A stretch of 64,000 bases of DNA from Corynebacterium confusum (GTDB taxonomy: Bacteria; Actinomycetota; Actinomycetes; Mycobacteriales; Mycobacteriaceae), in the NCBI RefSeq assembly GCF_030408715.1, contig NZ_CP047202.1:496001-560000 (forward strand), given 5' to 3'. The translations under genes and the position numbers were made by a program. Shown piece by piece: positions 46,503-55,928 of this stretch. Every line of letters starts with the position of its first letter. Position 1 is the first letter of the stretch. The notes under the pieces are model-generated. The model saw only the letters and a list, made by a program, of their open reading frames with translations, did not search any database and was not told the DNA's origin.

Positions 46503-47537
46503 TTAGCGGTGGGTTCGGATGAGAATGAGGAATAAGAACGGCGCGCCCAGCACGCCGGTGATAACGCCGACGGGGTAGCGGGTGCCGAAGAAAAGCTGGC
46601 CCGCTAGGTCCGCGGCCAGCACCAGTACCGCGCCGACGAGGGCGGCGGGAGCCAGCACCGAGAAGCCGCGCGGGATCAGCCAGCTGGCGATAGGCCCGGA
46701 CATGAAGGCCAGGAACGCGATGGGGCCGGTGGCCGCGGTGGCCACAGAAATCAGCGTGACCGCGCCCAGGATCAGCAGCACGCGGGAGAGGTTGACGCGC
46801 AGACCGAAACCAATGGCCAGCTCGTCGTTCAAGGCCAGCAGGTTGAGCACATGGGAGAGCACCAGCATGCCGGGGGCGACGACGGCGACCACGACCAGCA
46901 GGGGCAGGCCGCGTTCCCAGCTCATGTCGTTGAGGGAGCCGGTGATCCAGCGGGTGGCGGTGTTCAGATCCCACGCGGCGGCCTGGGACAGCGCGTAGTT
47001 GACCCAGGCCTGGAGGAGGGCGGCGAAGCCGATGCCGATGAGGATGAGGCGCGTGCCCGAAAAGCCCGACTTCAGGCTGGTGACGTAGATGATGAGCGCG
47101 ACCGCCAGCGAGGTCACCAGCGCGATGGCGGAGGTGACTGTTTGCGACAGGTGCAGGAAGGTGATCGCCGTGACCCCAGCGGCCGAGGCCCCAGCGGAGA
47201 TGCCGATGATGTCCGGGGAGGCCAGCTGGTTGCGCAGCAGGGTCTGGAAGGTGGCGCCGCCGATGCCGAAGGCGATCCCGGCTGCGACCGCCGCGGTAGC
47301 CCGCGGCAGGCGCAGGTCACCGACCGTGAAGGAAGCGCCCGGGACCGTCTGCCCGCGCAGGACGCCCAAAACCTCGCTGGCAGAGTAGGTAGTCTCACCC
47401 ACCATGAGGGTTATCCACCACAGGGCTAGCACGGCAATGCCCAGTAGCGTCAGGGTCACGGCGTAGCGGGCCCGCCGGCGGTTGCGCTGGGCGCGGAGCC
47501 CGTCGGGGCTGAGCGCGGGGGAAGAAAGCGTTGTCAT
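46503..47537 (-). CDS. Iron-siderophore ABC transporter permease (FecCD family)
   Basis: A 344-residue FecCD permease with nine to ten membrane helices. Motifs include LRLPRATAAVAAGIAFGIGGATFQTLLRN, NQLASPDIIGISAGA and GPIAFLAFMSGPIASWLI near the coupling helix. It overlaps the second permease gene by 4 nt. The pair forms a heterodimeric channel. Confidence 0.92.
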   Translation of the reverse strand: MTTLSSPALSPDGLRAQRNRRRARYAVTLTLLGIAVLALWWITLMVGETTYSASEVLGVLRGQTVPGASFTVGDLRLPRATAAVAAGIAFGIGGATFQTLLRNQLASPDIIGISAGASAAGVTAITFLHLSQTVTSAIALVTSLAVALIIYVTSLKSGFSGTRLILIGIGFAALLQAWVNYALSQAAAWDLNTATRWITGSLNDMSWERGLPLLVVVAVVAPGMLVLSHVLNLLALNDELAIGFGLRVNLSRVLLILGAVTLISVATAATGPIAFLAFMSGPIASWLIPRGFSVLAPAALVGAVLVLAADLAGQLFFGTRYPVGVITGVLGAPFLFLILIRTHR

Positions 47538-48529
47538 GCGAGCTCACGCACCTTGACTTGGCGGACAATCCAGATGAACAGCGGGGCGCCGAGGAGCGGG
47601 GTGATGATGCCGACGGCGAGTTCCTCGGGGCGGATGATAAGCCGGCCTACGGTATCGGCCACCGTCAACAGCACTCCTCCGGCCAGGGCCGAAGTGGGCA
47701 CCAGCCAGCGGTTGTCGGGGCCCATGAGCAGCCGTATGACGTGCGGGACGATGAGGCCGACGAAGCTGACGGGCCCGGCTAGGGCCGTGGCGGTGCCGCA
47801 CAGGATGACGGCGCCGACGGTAGCCAGCAGGCGGGTGCGCAGCACCTTAACGCCGAGCCCTGTGGCTACGTCGTCGCCGAGGGCCAAGGCATTCAGTCCG
47901 CCCGTGTGCATCACGACGATCAGCAGGCCCAGCACCAGCAGCGGGGCCGCTATTCCGAGCAGGTCCCACTGGGCGCCGCCCACGGAACCGATCTGCCAGA
48001 AGCGGAAGCGGTCCATGACGTCGGTGCGCGGCAGCAGGATGGCGCTGACCAGCCCGGAGCAGGCTGCCGCGGTGGCCGCCCCGGCCAGGGCGAGCTTGAG
48101 CGGGGTGGCCCCACCGCGCCCCAAGGAGCCGACCGCGTAGACGAAGACGGCCGCGGCAAAAGCGCCCACGATGGCCACCACCATGGTGCCGAGCGCGCTC
48201 GCCAACCCACCGAAGGCTATGCCGATGACGACGGCCAAGGACGCGCCGGACAAAACCCCGAAGATGCCCGGATCGGCCAGAGGATTGCGGGTGACAGCCT
48301 GCAGGGTGGTGCCGCTGACGGCAAGGGCCGCTCCCACCACTAGCGCCATGACTGTGCGCGGCAGGCGGGTATAGGCCACCGCCTGCTCCGAGGTGGCGGA
48401 CAGGCCGCGGAGGGCGTCCAGGGCGTCGGCGACGCCGATGGAACGGGCCCCGAACATGACGGAGCTGACCGCCGCCGCGACGGCAGCGAGGATCAGCAGG
48501 GCGACAACAGCGGAGTTTTTAATCTTCAA
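47534..48529 (-). CDS. Iron-siderophore ABC transporter permease (FecCD family)
   Basis: A 331-residue FecCD permease with about nine helices. RLPRTVMALVVGAALAVSGTTLQAVTRN, NPLADPGIFGVLSGAS and GPVSFVGLIVPHVIRLLMGPD are the classic BtuC/FecCD motifs. It overlaps the binding-protein gene by 11 nt and the partner permease gene by 4 nt. Confidence 0.92.
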   Translation of the reverse strand: MKIKNSAVVALLILAAVAAAVSSVMFGARSIGVADALDALRGLSATSEQAVAYTRLPRTVMALVVGAALAVSGTTLQAVTRNPLADPGIFGVLSGASLAVVIGIAFGGLASALGTMVVAIVGAFAAAVFVYAVGSLGRGGATPLKLALAGAATAAACSGLVSAILLPRTDVMDRFRFWQIGSVGGAQWDLLGIAAPLLVLGLLIVVMHTGGLNALALGDDVATGLGVKVLRTRLLATVGAVILCGTATALAGPVSFVGLIVPHVIRLLMGPDNRWLVPTSALAGGVLLTVADTVGRLIIRPEELAVGIITPLLGAPLFIWIVRQVKVRELA

Positions 48530-49637
48530 CGGCCTCGTTCAGAATTCGGAAGTAGTCATCGATGGTCTGGGGCAGGGCCAGCGGGGACTCGTTAGCGGCC
48601 GCTCCCAGCGGGCTGTCGGGCAGCAGGGCGATCCGGCCGTCGCGGACGGCCGGGATCTTCGACAGCAGCGGATCCTTCTGCATGTCCTCGATGGCCTTGG
48701 CGTCCTCGTCCGCGTTGCCGGAGGAGTAGGCGATGAGGAAGTCGACGTCCTCGAACTGCTCGGGGTTTTCGGCCGAGACTTCCTCCCAGAAGCTTTCGGT
48801 GTTCTCCGAGTGATCCTTGACGATCTGCGGGGCCTCGAAACCGTGGTCCACGAGGAAGCCCATGCGGGTATCCCTGGTGGTGAAGAAGCCGATCTTCGAC
48901 TTGTCGGACGCGCCCCCGAAGGCGGTGAACAGCGGCTTGGTCCCCTGGAGCTGCGGGTACTTCTCGAGCGCGGCGTCGACCTGCGACTCCAGATCCTCCA
49001 GGAGCTTGCGCCCCTGGTCGGGCTTGCCAAGTGCCTGGGAGTTCAGGGTGACCATGTCCTTCAGCGAGGTCGCCCAGGGGATGTCGGGGTAGGCGACCAC
49101 CGGGGCGATCTTGGACAGGGTGTCGTAGTCCTCCCGGGTCAGGCCGGAGTAGGCGGCCAGGATGACGTCCGGCTGGGTGTCGGCGACCTGCTCGAAGGGG
49201 ATGCCGTCGGTCTCGTCGAAGAGCGCGGGCTGCTCGCCGCCGAGCTCGTCGATCTTGTCCTTGACCCAGGGCATCATGTCGTCGTTGTCGTCGTCGCCCC
49301 AGGTGACCTTGGCCATGCCGACGGGCACGATGCCGAGGGCGAGCGGGACCTCCTGGTTGGACCAGCCGACGGTGGCCACGCGCTGCGGAGCGTGCTCGAT
49401 GGTGGTCTCGCCGAAGGCGTGGGTGACGGTGGTGGGGAACTGCGCCGCGTCGGCGTCGTTGGCCGCGCTATCCCCGGAGGCCGAGTGCGCTGACGAATCG
49501 CTGCCGGACTCATCCCCGCTGGAGCAGGCCACCAGCCCGAAGGACAGGCAGGCGGCAGTGGCGAGGGCTGCGGCGGTACGGCCGGGGTCGGTGAGGCCGC
49601 GGCGACGGGTGGCAGAGGGGAGATGAGAGTTGCTCAT
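48519..49637 (-). CDS. irp1: Iron-siderophore substrate-binding lipoprotein (Irp1-like)
   Basis: A 372-residue lipoprotein with an Arg-rich signal peptide and lipobox LVAC (C38). A Ser/Asp/Glu-rich linker follows, then a type III periplasmic-binding fold containing QRVATVGWSNQEVPLALGIVP and PDVILAAYSGLTREDYDTL. The order lipoprotein-permease-permease-ATPase-SIP next to icd is that of the DtxR-controlled irp1 locus of corynebacteria. TAGGAGG lies 9 nt before ATG. A DtxR-like box lies 23 nt upstream of the start. The siderophore bound is not predictable. Confidence 0.88.
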   Translation of the reverse strand: MSNSHLPSATRRRGLTDPGRTAAALATAACLSFGLVACSSGDESGSDSSAHSASGDSAANDADAAQFPTTVTHAFGETTIEHAPQRVATVGWSNQEVPLALGIVPVGMAKVTWGDDDNDDMMPWVKDKIDELGGEQPALFDETDGIPFEQVADTQPDVILAAYSGLTREDYDTLSKIAPVVAYPDIPWATSLKDMVTLNSQALGKPDQGRKLLEDLESQVDAALEKYPQLQGTKPLFTAFGGASDKSKIGFFTTRDTRMGFLVDHGFEAPQIVKDHSENTESFWEEVSAENPEQFEDVDFLIAYSSGNADEDAKAIEDMQKDPLLSKIPAVRDGRIALLPDSPLGAAANESPLALPQTIDDYFRILNEAVED

Positions 49638-49660
49638 GGGCGGGAACCTCCTAGGTGGTG

Positions 49661-49679
49661 CTTGTTTAGGCTTACCTAC
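49661..49679. promoter_or_regulatory. DtxR-like iron box upstream of the siderophore operon
   Basis: CTTGTTTAGGCTTACCTAC matches the 19-bp DtxR consensus TTAGGTTAGSCTAACCTAA at about 14 positions, with the right half best conserved. Placement just before the ribosome site of irp1 fits iron-dependent repression. Confidence 0.6.
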
Positions 49680-49814
49680 TCTAGCGGCAGCGGGCGGGTG
49701 CGGTCTAGCCGCGCTAAAGTGCTCTATGTCACCGTCCGCGTGTGTGCGTTGGGAAGTTCACGGGAATATGGCGCTGACGTGCGAATATATTTGCCGCGGA
49801 GTACTCTAAGCCCG

Positions 49815-51065
49815 ATGCGCAACCAATCAGAACCCCAGAAGCGACAGCCCAGGCGGGCCCTGCGCCGCCAGCCGAAGCCGCGGCAGACCGAGATCTCCGA
49901 GCTCCGCCGCCGCGTGGTCATGGTCGCACTGGCGCTGGGTGGATTCGGGATCGGCACCACGGAGTTCGTCTCCATGGGCCTGCTGCCGCTCATTGCGGAC
50001 GACTTCGGCATCACCGAGGACCAGGCCGGCCACGCCATTTCGGCGTACGCGCTGGGCGTGGTGGTAGGCGCGCCGCTGATTACCGCGGTCACCGGCCGCA
50101 CGCCGCGCCGCCGGCTGCTCATCCTGCTGATGATTGCCTTCACCCTGGGCAATGCCCTGTCCGTGGTGGCTGCCAACTACCCGCTGCTGCTGGCCGCCCG
50201 CTTCATCGCGGGCCTGCCGCACGGTGCGTATTTCTCCGTCGCCGGCCTGGCCGCGGCCTCGATGGCCCCGGCCGGCAAGCGCGGCAAGGCCGTGGCACTG
50301 GTGGGCATGGGCCTATCCGTGGCGACCGTGGCCGGCGTGCCCGCCGCCCAGGCGCTCGGCGTGGCGGCCGGCTGGCACGCGGCCTACCTCTTGGTCGCGC
50401 TCATCGGCGTGGCCACCCTGGTGGCCCTGTGGGTCCTCATGCCGCACATGACCCGCATGCCGGCCACGTCCGTGCGCACGGAGCTCGGCGCCTTCGGCCG
50501 CAGCCAGGTCTGGCTGACGCTGGCGATGGGCACCGTCGGCTTCGGCGGCATGTTCGCGGTCTATACCTATATCTCTTGGACCATGACCGAGCGCGCCGGC
50601 CTAGACCCGTCGCTCATCTGGTTGGTTCTCATGGCCTACGGCATAGGCAACGTGGCCGGCAACTATTTCGGCGGCACCCTGGCCGACCGCAACCTGGAAA
50701 AGGGCATCCTGTTCTCCCTGGTGCTGATCGCCGTCGTGCTCGTGGCCTTCTACTTCACCTCCCAGTCGCCGGTGCTAGGCGTGCTGAACTTCGGCATCAT
50801 CGGCTTTTTCGGCTCCTCCCTGGTGCCCTCGCTGCAGATCCGGCTCATGGACGTTGCCGGCGATGCCCAAACGCTCGCCGCCGCGCTCAACCACTCCGCG
50901 CTCAACCTGGCCAACGCCTCCGGCGCTGCGCTGGGCGGGGCCGTGGTCGGCGCCGGCCTCGGCTATGCCAGCCCGGCTCTAGCCGGCGCCGGCCTAGCGC
51001 TAAGCGCCATCGTCATCTGGTTCATCACGCAGGCCGCCAAAGCCCGCGCTAAAAAGGCCAGCTAA
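49815..51065 (+). CDS. MFS transporter, DHA1/AraJ-like (copy 1)
   Basis: A 416-residue drug/sugar exporter of the major facilitator superfamily with twelve helices after a basic 40-residue N-terminus. GIGTTEFVSMGLLPLIADDFG marks helix 1, and TGRTPRRRLLI is the motif-A loop. RFIAGLPHGAYFSVAGLAAASM and the C-terminal AALNHSALNLANASGAALGG are typical of the AraJ/YdhP/CmlA group. ATG 49815 is used because TACTCT (49802-49807) ends 7 nt before it. A close paralogue follows. Confidence 0.88.
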   Translation: MRNQSEPQKRQPRRALRRQPKPRQTEISELRRRVVMVALALGGFGIGTTEFVSMGLLPLIADDFGITEDQAGHAISAYALGVVVGAPLITAVTGRTPRRRLLILLMIAFTLGNALSVVAANYPLLLAARFIAGLPHGAYFSVAGLAAASMAPAGKRGKAVALVGMGLSVATVAGVPAAQALGVAAGWHAAYLLVALIGVATLVALWVLMPHMTRMPATSVRTELGAFGRSQVWLTLAMGTVGFGGMFAVYTYISWTMTERAGLDPSLIWLVLMAYGIGNVAGNYFGGTLADRNLEKGILFSLVLIAVVLVAFYFTSQSPVLGVLNFGIIGFFGSSLVPSLQIRLMDVAGDAQTLAAALNHSALNLANASGAALGGAVVGAGLGYASPALAGAGLALSAIVIWFITQAAKARAKKAS

Positions 51066-51173
51066 AACCCGCGAGACCTCGTCGCTAAGGCTGTCGCGAA
51101 GGCTCGGGCCCGCTCCCCGCGGCCGGTGCCTACTTCTGCTCCCTATCCCACTGCCCGGAAGGAGGGAATTTTC

Positions 51174-52388
51174 ATGTCCCGTCTCCACGTCCCGCCACCG
51201 GCGCTGCGCCGGCGCCCACGGCCGGTCCAAACCGATATCACCCCGGCCCGCCGGAAGGTGGTCATGCTCTCGCTGGCCCTGGGCGCGTTCGCCCTGGGCA
51301 CCACCGAGTTTGCCGCGATGGGGCTGCTGCCGCTTATCGCCGGGGACTTAGGAGTGACGGAGGACCAGGCCTCCGCGGTGATTTCCGCCTACGCCCTGGG
51401 CGTTGTGCTCGGCGCGCCCGGCGTGGCCGCGCTGACGGCCCGGCAGCCGCGCCGGCGCCTGGTCATCGTCCTGCTGGCGGTGATCGTGGCCGGCAACGCC
51501 CTGTCCGTGATGGCCGGCTCCTTCCCGGTGCTGCTGGGGGCGCGCTTTCTAGCCGGCATCCCGCACGGGGCGTATTTCTCCGTAGCCATGCTGTCCACGG
51601 CGTCGATGTCCCCGCCCAAGGAGCGCGGCCGGGCGCTCGCCTTCGTGGTCACCGGCCTGACCGTGGCCACCATCTTCGGCGTGCCGGCCGCCCAGGCCGT
51701 GGGCGATGCCGTCGGTTGGAAGGCCGCCTTCGGGATCGTCGCCGGCCTGGCCGCGGTGGCCCTGGCCCTGCTGTGGGTGGTCATGCCGCACATGACGCTC
51801 ATGCCAGCGACCTCCCTGCGCACTGAGTTCTCCGCCTTGGCCAACCGCCAGGTGTGGCTGACCCTGGCCATCGGCGTGGTGGGATTTGGCGGCATGTTCG
51901 CCGTCTACACCTACATCACCTGGGTGATGACCGAGCGCGCCGGGCTGGACGCGGGCTGGATGTGGCTCATCCTCATGCTTTTCGGCCTGGGCATGACCGC
52001 CGGCAACTGGCTGGGCGGCCGGCTGGCCGACTGGAACAACGAGCGCGGCTTGGTGCTCTGCGTCGGGCTGCTGTGCATCTCCCTGCTGGCCTTCTACTTC
52101 GCCTCCACCGCGGTGGTGCCGGCCATCGTGACGTTCATGTTCATCGGCGTCTTCGGCATGGCGCTCCAGCCGCCGCTGCAGGTGCGCCTGCTGGATGACG
52201 CGGGCAAGGCCCAGACCCTGGCCGCCGCGCTCAACCAGTCCGCGCTGAATACCGCCAACGCGGCCGGCGCCGCTCTGGGCGGGGCCGTGGTCGGCGCGGG
52301 GTGGGGCTACGGCTCCCCGGCGCTGGCAGGCGCGGTGCTCGCCGCCATTGCCGTGGGCATCTGGGCGCTCGCGCAGCGCGCGCGTTAA
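51174..52388 (+). CDS. MFS transporter, DHA1/AraJ-like (copy 2)
   Basis: A 404-residue MFS exporter closely similar to the preceding gene along its whole length (GTTEFAAMGLLPLIAGDLG, RFLAGIPHGAYFSVAMLSTASM, AALNQSALNTANAAGAALGG). Unlike copy 1 it has a strong AAGGAGGG ribosome site 7 nt before ATG 51174. The two appear to be a tandem duplication that has diverged. Substrates are unknown. The xthA promoter lies across its stop codon. Confidence 0.88.
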   Translation: MSRLHVPPPALRRRPRPVQTDITPARRKVVMLSLALGAFALGTTEFAAMGLLPLIAGDLGVTEDQASAVISAYALGVVLGAPGVAALTARQPRRRLVIVLLAVIVAGNALSVMAGSFPVLLGARFLAGIPHGAYFSVAMLSTASMSPPKERGRALAFVVTGLTVATIFGVPAAQAVGDAVGWKAAFGIVAGLAAVALALLWVVMPHMTLMPATSLRTEFSALANRQVWLTLAIGVVGFGGMFAVYTYITWVMTERAGLDAGWMWLILMLFGLGMTAGNWLGGRLADWNNERGLVLCVGLLCISLLAFYFASTAVVPAIVTFMFIGVFGMALQPPLQVRLLDDAGKAQTLAAALNQSALNTANAAGAALGGAVVGAGWGYGSPALAGAVLAAIAVGIWALAQRAR

Positions 52389-52391
52389 GCT
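52386..52391 (+). promoter_or_regulatory. Leaderless -10 hexamer of xthA
   Basis: TAAGCT spans the stop codon of the MFS gene and ends 7 nt before ATG 52399. No Shine-Dalgarno sequence precedes xthA. Confidence 0.55.
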
Positions 52392-52398
52392 TTGCAGC

Positions 52399-53340
52399 AT
52401 GAGCTTTACCATCGCCACCGTCAACGTTAACGGCATCCGCGCGGCCTGCAAACAGCGCAACGAGAACAACCCGGGCATGAACGCCTGGCTGCAAGAAACC
52501 GACGCTGACGTAGTGCTGATGCAAGAGGTACGGGCATCGCAAGCCCAGGCCGAAAAGGCCCTGGCCCCGGCCTTGGAGACCGGCTGGCACCTGGCGATGG
52601 CCGAGTCCCTGGACCCAGGCACCAAAGGCCGAGCCGGGGTGGGCATTCTGTCCCGCACCCCGCTGCGCGACGTCGTGGTCGGGCTGGGCACCTTCGGCGA
52701 CTCCGGGCGCTGGATCGAGGCCACCGTCGAGGACCCGGCGGCCGCCGCTGGCGGAAGTGCCCTGCGCGTGGCCTCGCTCTACCTACCGAGCGGGGACACC
52801 GGCACGGCCAAGCAGGACCAGAAGTACCGCTTCCTGGGTCAGTTCTCCGAGGTCCTGGCCGAGCGCGCGGAAACTTACCCGCAGATGGTCATCGGCGGCG
52901 ACTGGAATATCTGCCACCGCTCCCAGGATCTGAAGAACAACAAGCCCAACGAGAAGGTCTCCGGCCATCTGCCGGAGGAGCGCGCCTTCATGGACCACGT
53001 CTTCGGCAGTTTCCCGGATCCCACCCCGCAGGACAAGGCCGGCCTGGGCGACTGGCGCGGGGTAGTGGACTACCCGGGCGGCGAGGTCTGGGCCGCGGCC
53101 GAGGAACCGGCGTGGTTCGACGTCGACCGGCGCCTGCACCCGGACCCAGAGCAGGACGGCCCGTACACCTGGTGGACCTACCGCGGCCAGGCCTTCAACA
53201 ACAACGCGGGCTGGCGCATCGACTACCAAGCCGCCACCCAGGCAATGCTGGACCGCGCCCAGTCTAGCCGCGTGGATAAGGCGCCCACGGTGGAACAGCG
53301 CTGGTCGGACCACTCCCCACTGCTGGTGACCTACGCTTAA
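52399..53340 (+). CDS. xthA: Exodeoxyribonuclease III / AP endonuclease
   Basis: A 313-residue exonuclease III-family enzyme for base-excision repair. It has TIATVNVNGIRAA (metal-binding Asn), VVLMQEVRAS (catalytic Glu), IGGDWNICHRSQDLKN, the family end block WRIDYQAAT and the terminal RWSDHSPLLVTY with the catalytic Asp-His. Insertions make it slightly longer than the E. coli enzyme. ATG 52399 is 10 nt after the MFS stop. Confidence 0.95.
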   Translation: MSFTIATVNVNGIRAACKQRNENNPGMNAWLQETDADVVLMQEVRASQAQAEKALAPALETGWHLAMAESLDPGTKGRAGVGILSRTPLRDVVVGLGTFGDSGRWIEATVEDPAAAAGGSALRVASLYLPSGDTGTAKQDQKYRFLGQFSEVLAERAETYPQMVIGGDWNICHRSQDLKNNKPNEKVSGHLPEERAFMDHVFGSFPDPTPQDKAGLGDWRGVVDYPGGEVWAAAEEPAWFDVDRRLHPDPEQDGPYTWWTYRGQAFNNNAGWRIDYQAATQAMLDRAQSSRVDKAPTVEQRWSDHSPLLVTYA

Positions 53341-53359
53341 GAAGCAGCGGGAGAATAGA

Positions 53360-54346
53360 TTGACCCCACTGTTTAGCGTCCTCTACATCATCGGAATCAC
53401 CGCCGAGGCGATGACGGCTGCGCTGTCCGCCGGGCGGCAAAAACTCGACCTCTTCGGCGTGACCCTGCTGGCCGCCATTACGGCCTTGGGCGGGGGCACG
53501 GTGCGCGATATGGTGCTCGACGACTACCCGCTGACCTGGGTGGGTCAGCCCAAATACCTCGTCTTCGTGCTGGTTGCGGCAATTATTACGGTGTGGATGT
53601 CGTTTTTGATGCACTACTTCCGGCACCTGTTTTTGATCCTGGACGCGCTCGGCCTGGCGGTCTTTTCGGTGCTGGGTACGCAGGTCGCGCTCAACCTGGG
53701 GCACGGCTTCGTCATCGCCTCGGTCGCCGCTATCATCTCCGGCGTCTTCGGCGGCATCCTGCGCGACCTGCTCTCCGACCGTGTGCCGCTGGTCTTTTCC
53801 GGCGAGTTTTACGCCTCCATCTCTCTGGCCGCCACGGCGGTCTACATGCTGCTGCTGGAGGCCGGCCTGAGCGTGGAGATCACCGCTATCGCCACCGTCA
53901 TCTTCGGCTTCTGCGCCCGCCTGTGGGCCATCTACTCCAAGCGCGGCCTGCCGGTCTTCGAGTACAAGGGCGCCGAGCAGCCCATCGATCCGCGCCTGCG
54001 CCTGTCCGCCCGCCTGGTGCGCGACGGCGCGCGCTCGATGAAGCGCCGCGCCGGCAGCCTGGCCAGCGGCCGGAGCCTGCGCTTCGACGCCTCCGCCTAC
54101 ACCTCGGTCAACCGCCAGACCGGCAAGCACGCCCGCGGCAACCGGGACCGCGATCCGCAGCAGCAGTGGGTCATCCAGCGCCCCCGCAAGGCCGCCCAGC
54201 CCACCCGGCACGCCAAGCCGGATCCGAAGCGCCAAGCCGCGGCACCCAAAAAGCCCAAGCCCAAAGCCAAGTGGCCGCGCCTGCCGAAGGGCGGCCTGCC
54301 GCGGCGCAGCTGCCCGGATGAGGGGCAGTGGGAGCAGAACGATTAA
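53360..54346 (+). CDS. TRIC-type cation channel family protein (UPF0126) with a basic C-terminal tail
   Basis: A 328-residue membrane protein. Residues 1-205 form the seven-helix TRIC/YadS-like fold with two glycine-rich repeats: FGVTLLAAITALGGGTVRDMVL and VASVAAIISGVFGGILRDLL. The last 115 residues are disordered-looking and strongly basic, rich in Arg, Lys, Pro and Gln. Bacterial members are trimeric potassium-permeable channels. TTG 53360 is used; GCGGGAG lies about 6 nt upstream and the product begins at the conserved first helix. Confidence 0.87.
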   Translation: MTPLFSVLYIIGITAEAMTAALSAGRQKLDLFGVTLLAAITALGGGTVRDMVLDDYPLTWVGQPKYLVFVLVAAIITVWMSFLMHYFRHLFLILDALGLAVFSVLGTQVALNLGHGFVIASVAAIISGVFGGILRDLLSDRVPLVFSGEFYASISLAATAVYMLLLEAGLSVEITAIATVIFGFCARLWAIYSKRGLPVFEYKGAEQPIDPRLRLSARLVRDGARSMKRRAGSLASGRSLRFDASAYTSVNRQTGKHARGNRDRDPQQQWVIQRPRKAAQPTRHAKPDPKRQAAAPKKPKPKAKWPRLPKGGLPRRSCPDEGQWEQND

Positions 54347-54420
54347 GGCAATCTGCGTGCCCGGGTGCTAGACTATGGCACGCACAATATTTCCCGGAAA
54401 ACTTGGAGTTAATAGAAACT

Positions 54421-54612
54421 ATGGCGCGCGCAATCATTTACTTCGTGCTCGGTGCTGTCTTGCTGGCACTCGGTATCTGGTGGTGGACCGTGATGGGCCC
54501 GAGCTTTGCCTTCCTGCTCCCGACCATCACGATGGGCATCGGCGGCGCGTTCATGGTGGCCGGCTGGGCCGTCCTGATGGACGTCAAGAGCCCCACCAGC
54601 CGCAAGCTCTAA
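54421..54612 (+). CDS. Small two-helix membrane protein
   Basis: A 63-residue protein with two helices (about 3-22, AIIYFVLGAVLLALGIWWW, and about 29-52) and a short polar tail. ATG 54421 follows GGAGTT by about 10 nt. Family not recognised; similar small proteins lie before trpS in corynebacteria. A terminator follows. Confidence 0.65.
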   Translation: MARAIIYFVLGAVLLALGIWWWTVMGPSFAFLLPTITMGIGGAFMVAGWAVLMDVKSPTSRKL

Positions 54613-54632
54613 GCTTTCTAAGCAAACACCCA

Positions 54633-54664
54633 ACCGCCAGGCACCGCGTTGCCCGGCGGTTTTT
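54633..54664 (+). terminator. Rho-independent terminator before trpS
   Basis: ACCGCC (54633-54638) pairs with GGCGGT (54655-54660), extended by GGC/GCC inside, and is followed by TTTT. Confidence 0.8.
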
Positions 54665-54798
54665 CATACCCGGTGGTTTTCCCGCCGGCATGTCCGGCGG
54701 TGCTTCTTCGTGCCTGCTTCCGGCCGGCGGGCGGCGCGGGTTTCGCGCCCGGGAGGGGGCGTCGTGACCCGGGCGGGGGTAACAGGGATTACACTTGA

Positions 54799-55839
<1,041 letters not shown>

Positions 55840-55928
55840 GCAATTACGGTTAAGCTGTCAAGACAGCCGCAGGAAATAACTTAGCCCGCAATCAAGTCCG
55901 TCCCCCGAACCCAAGAGGAGTGCCCGTC

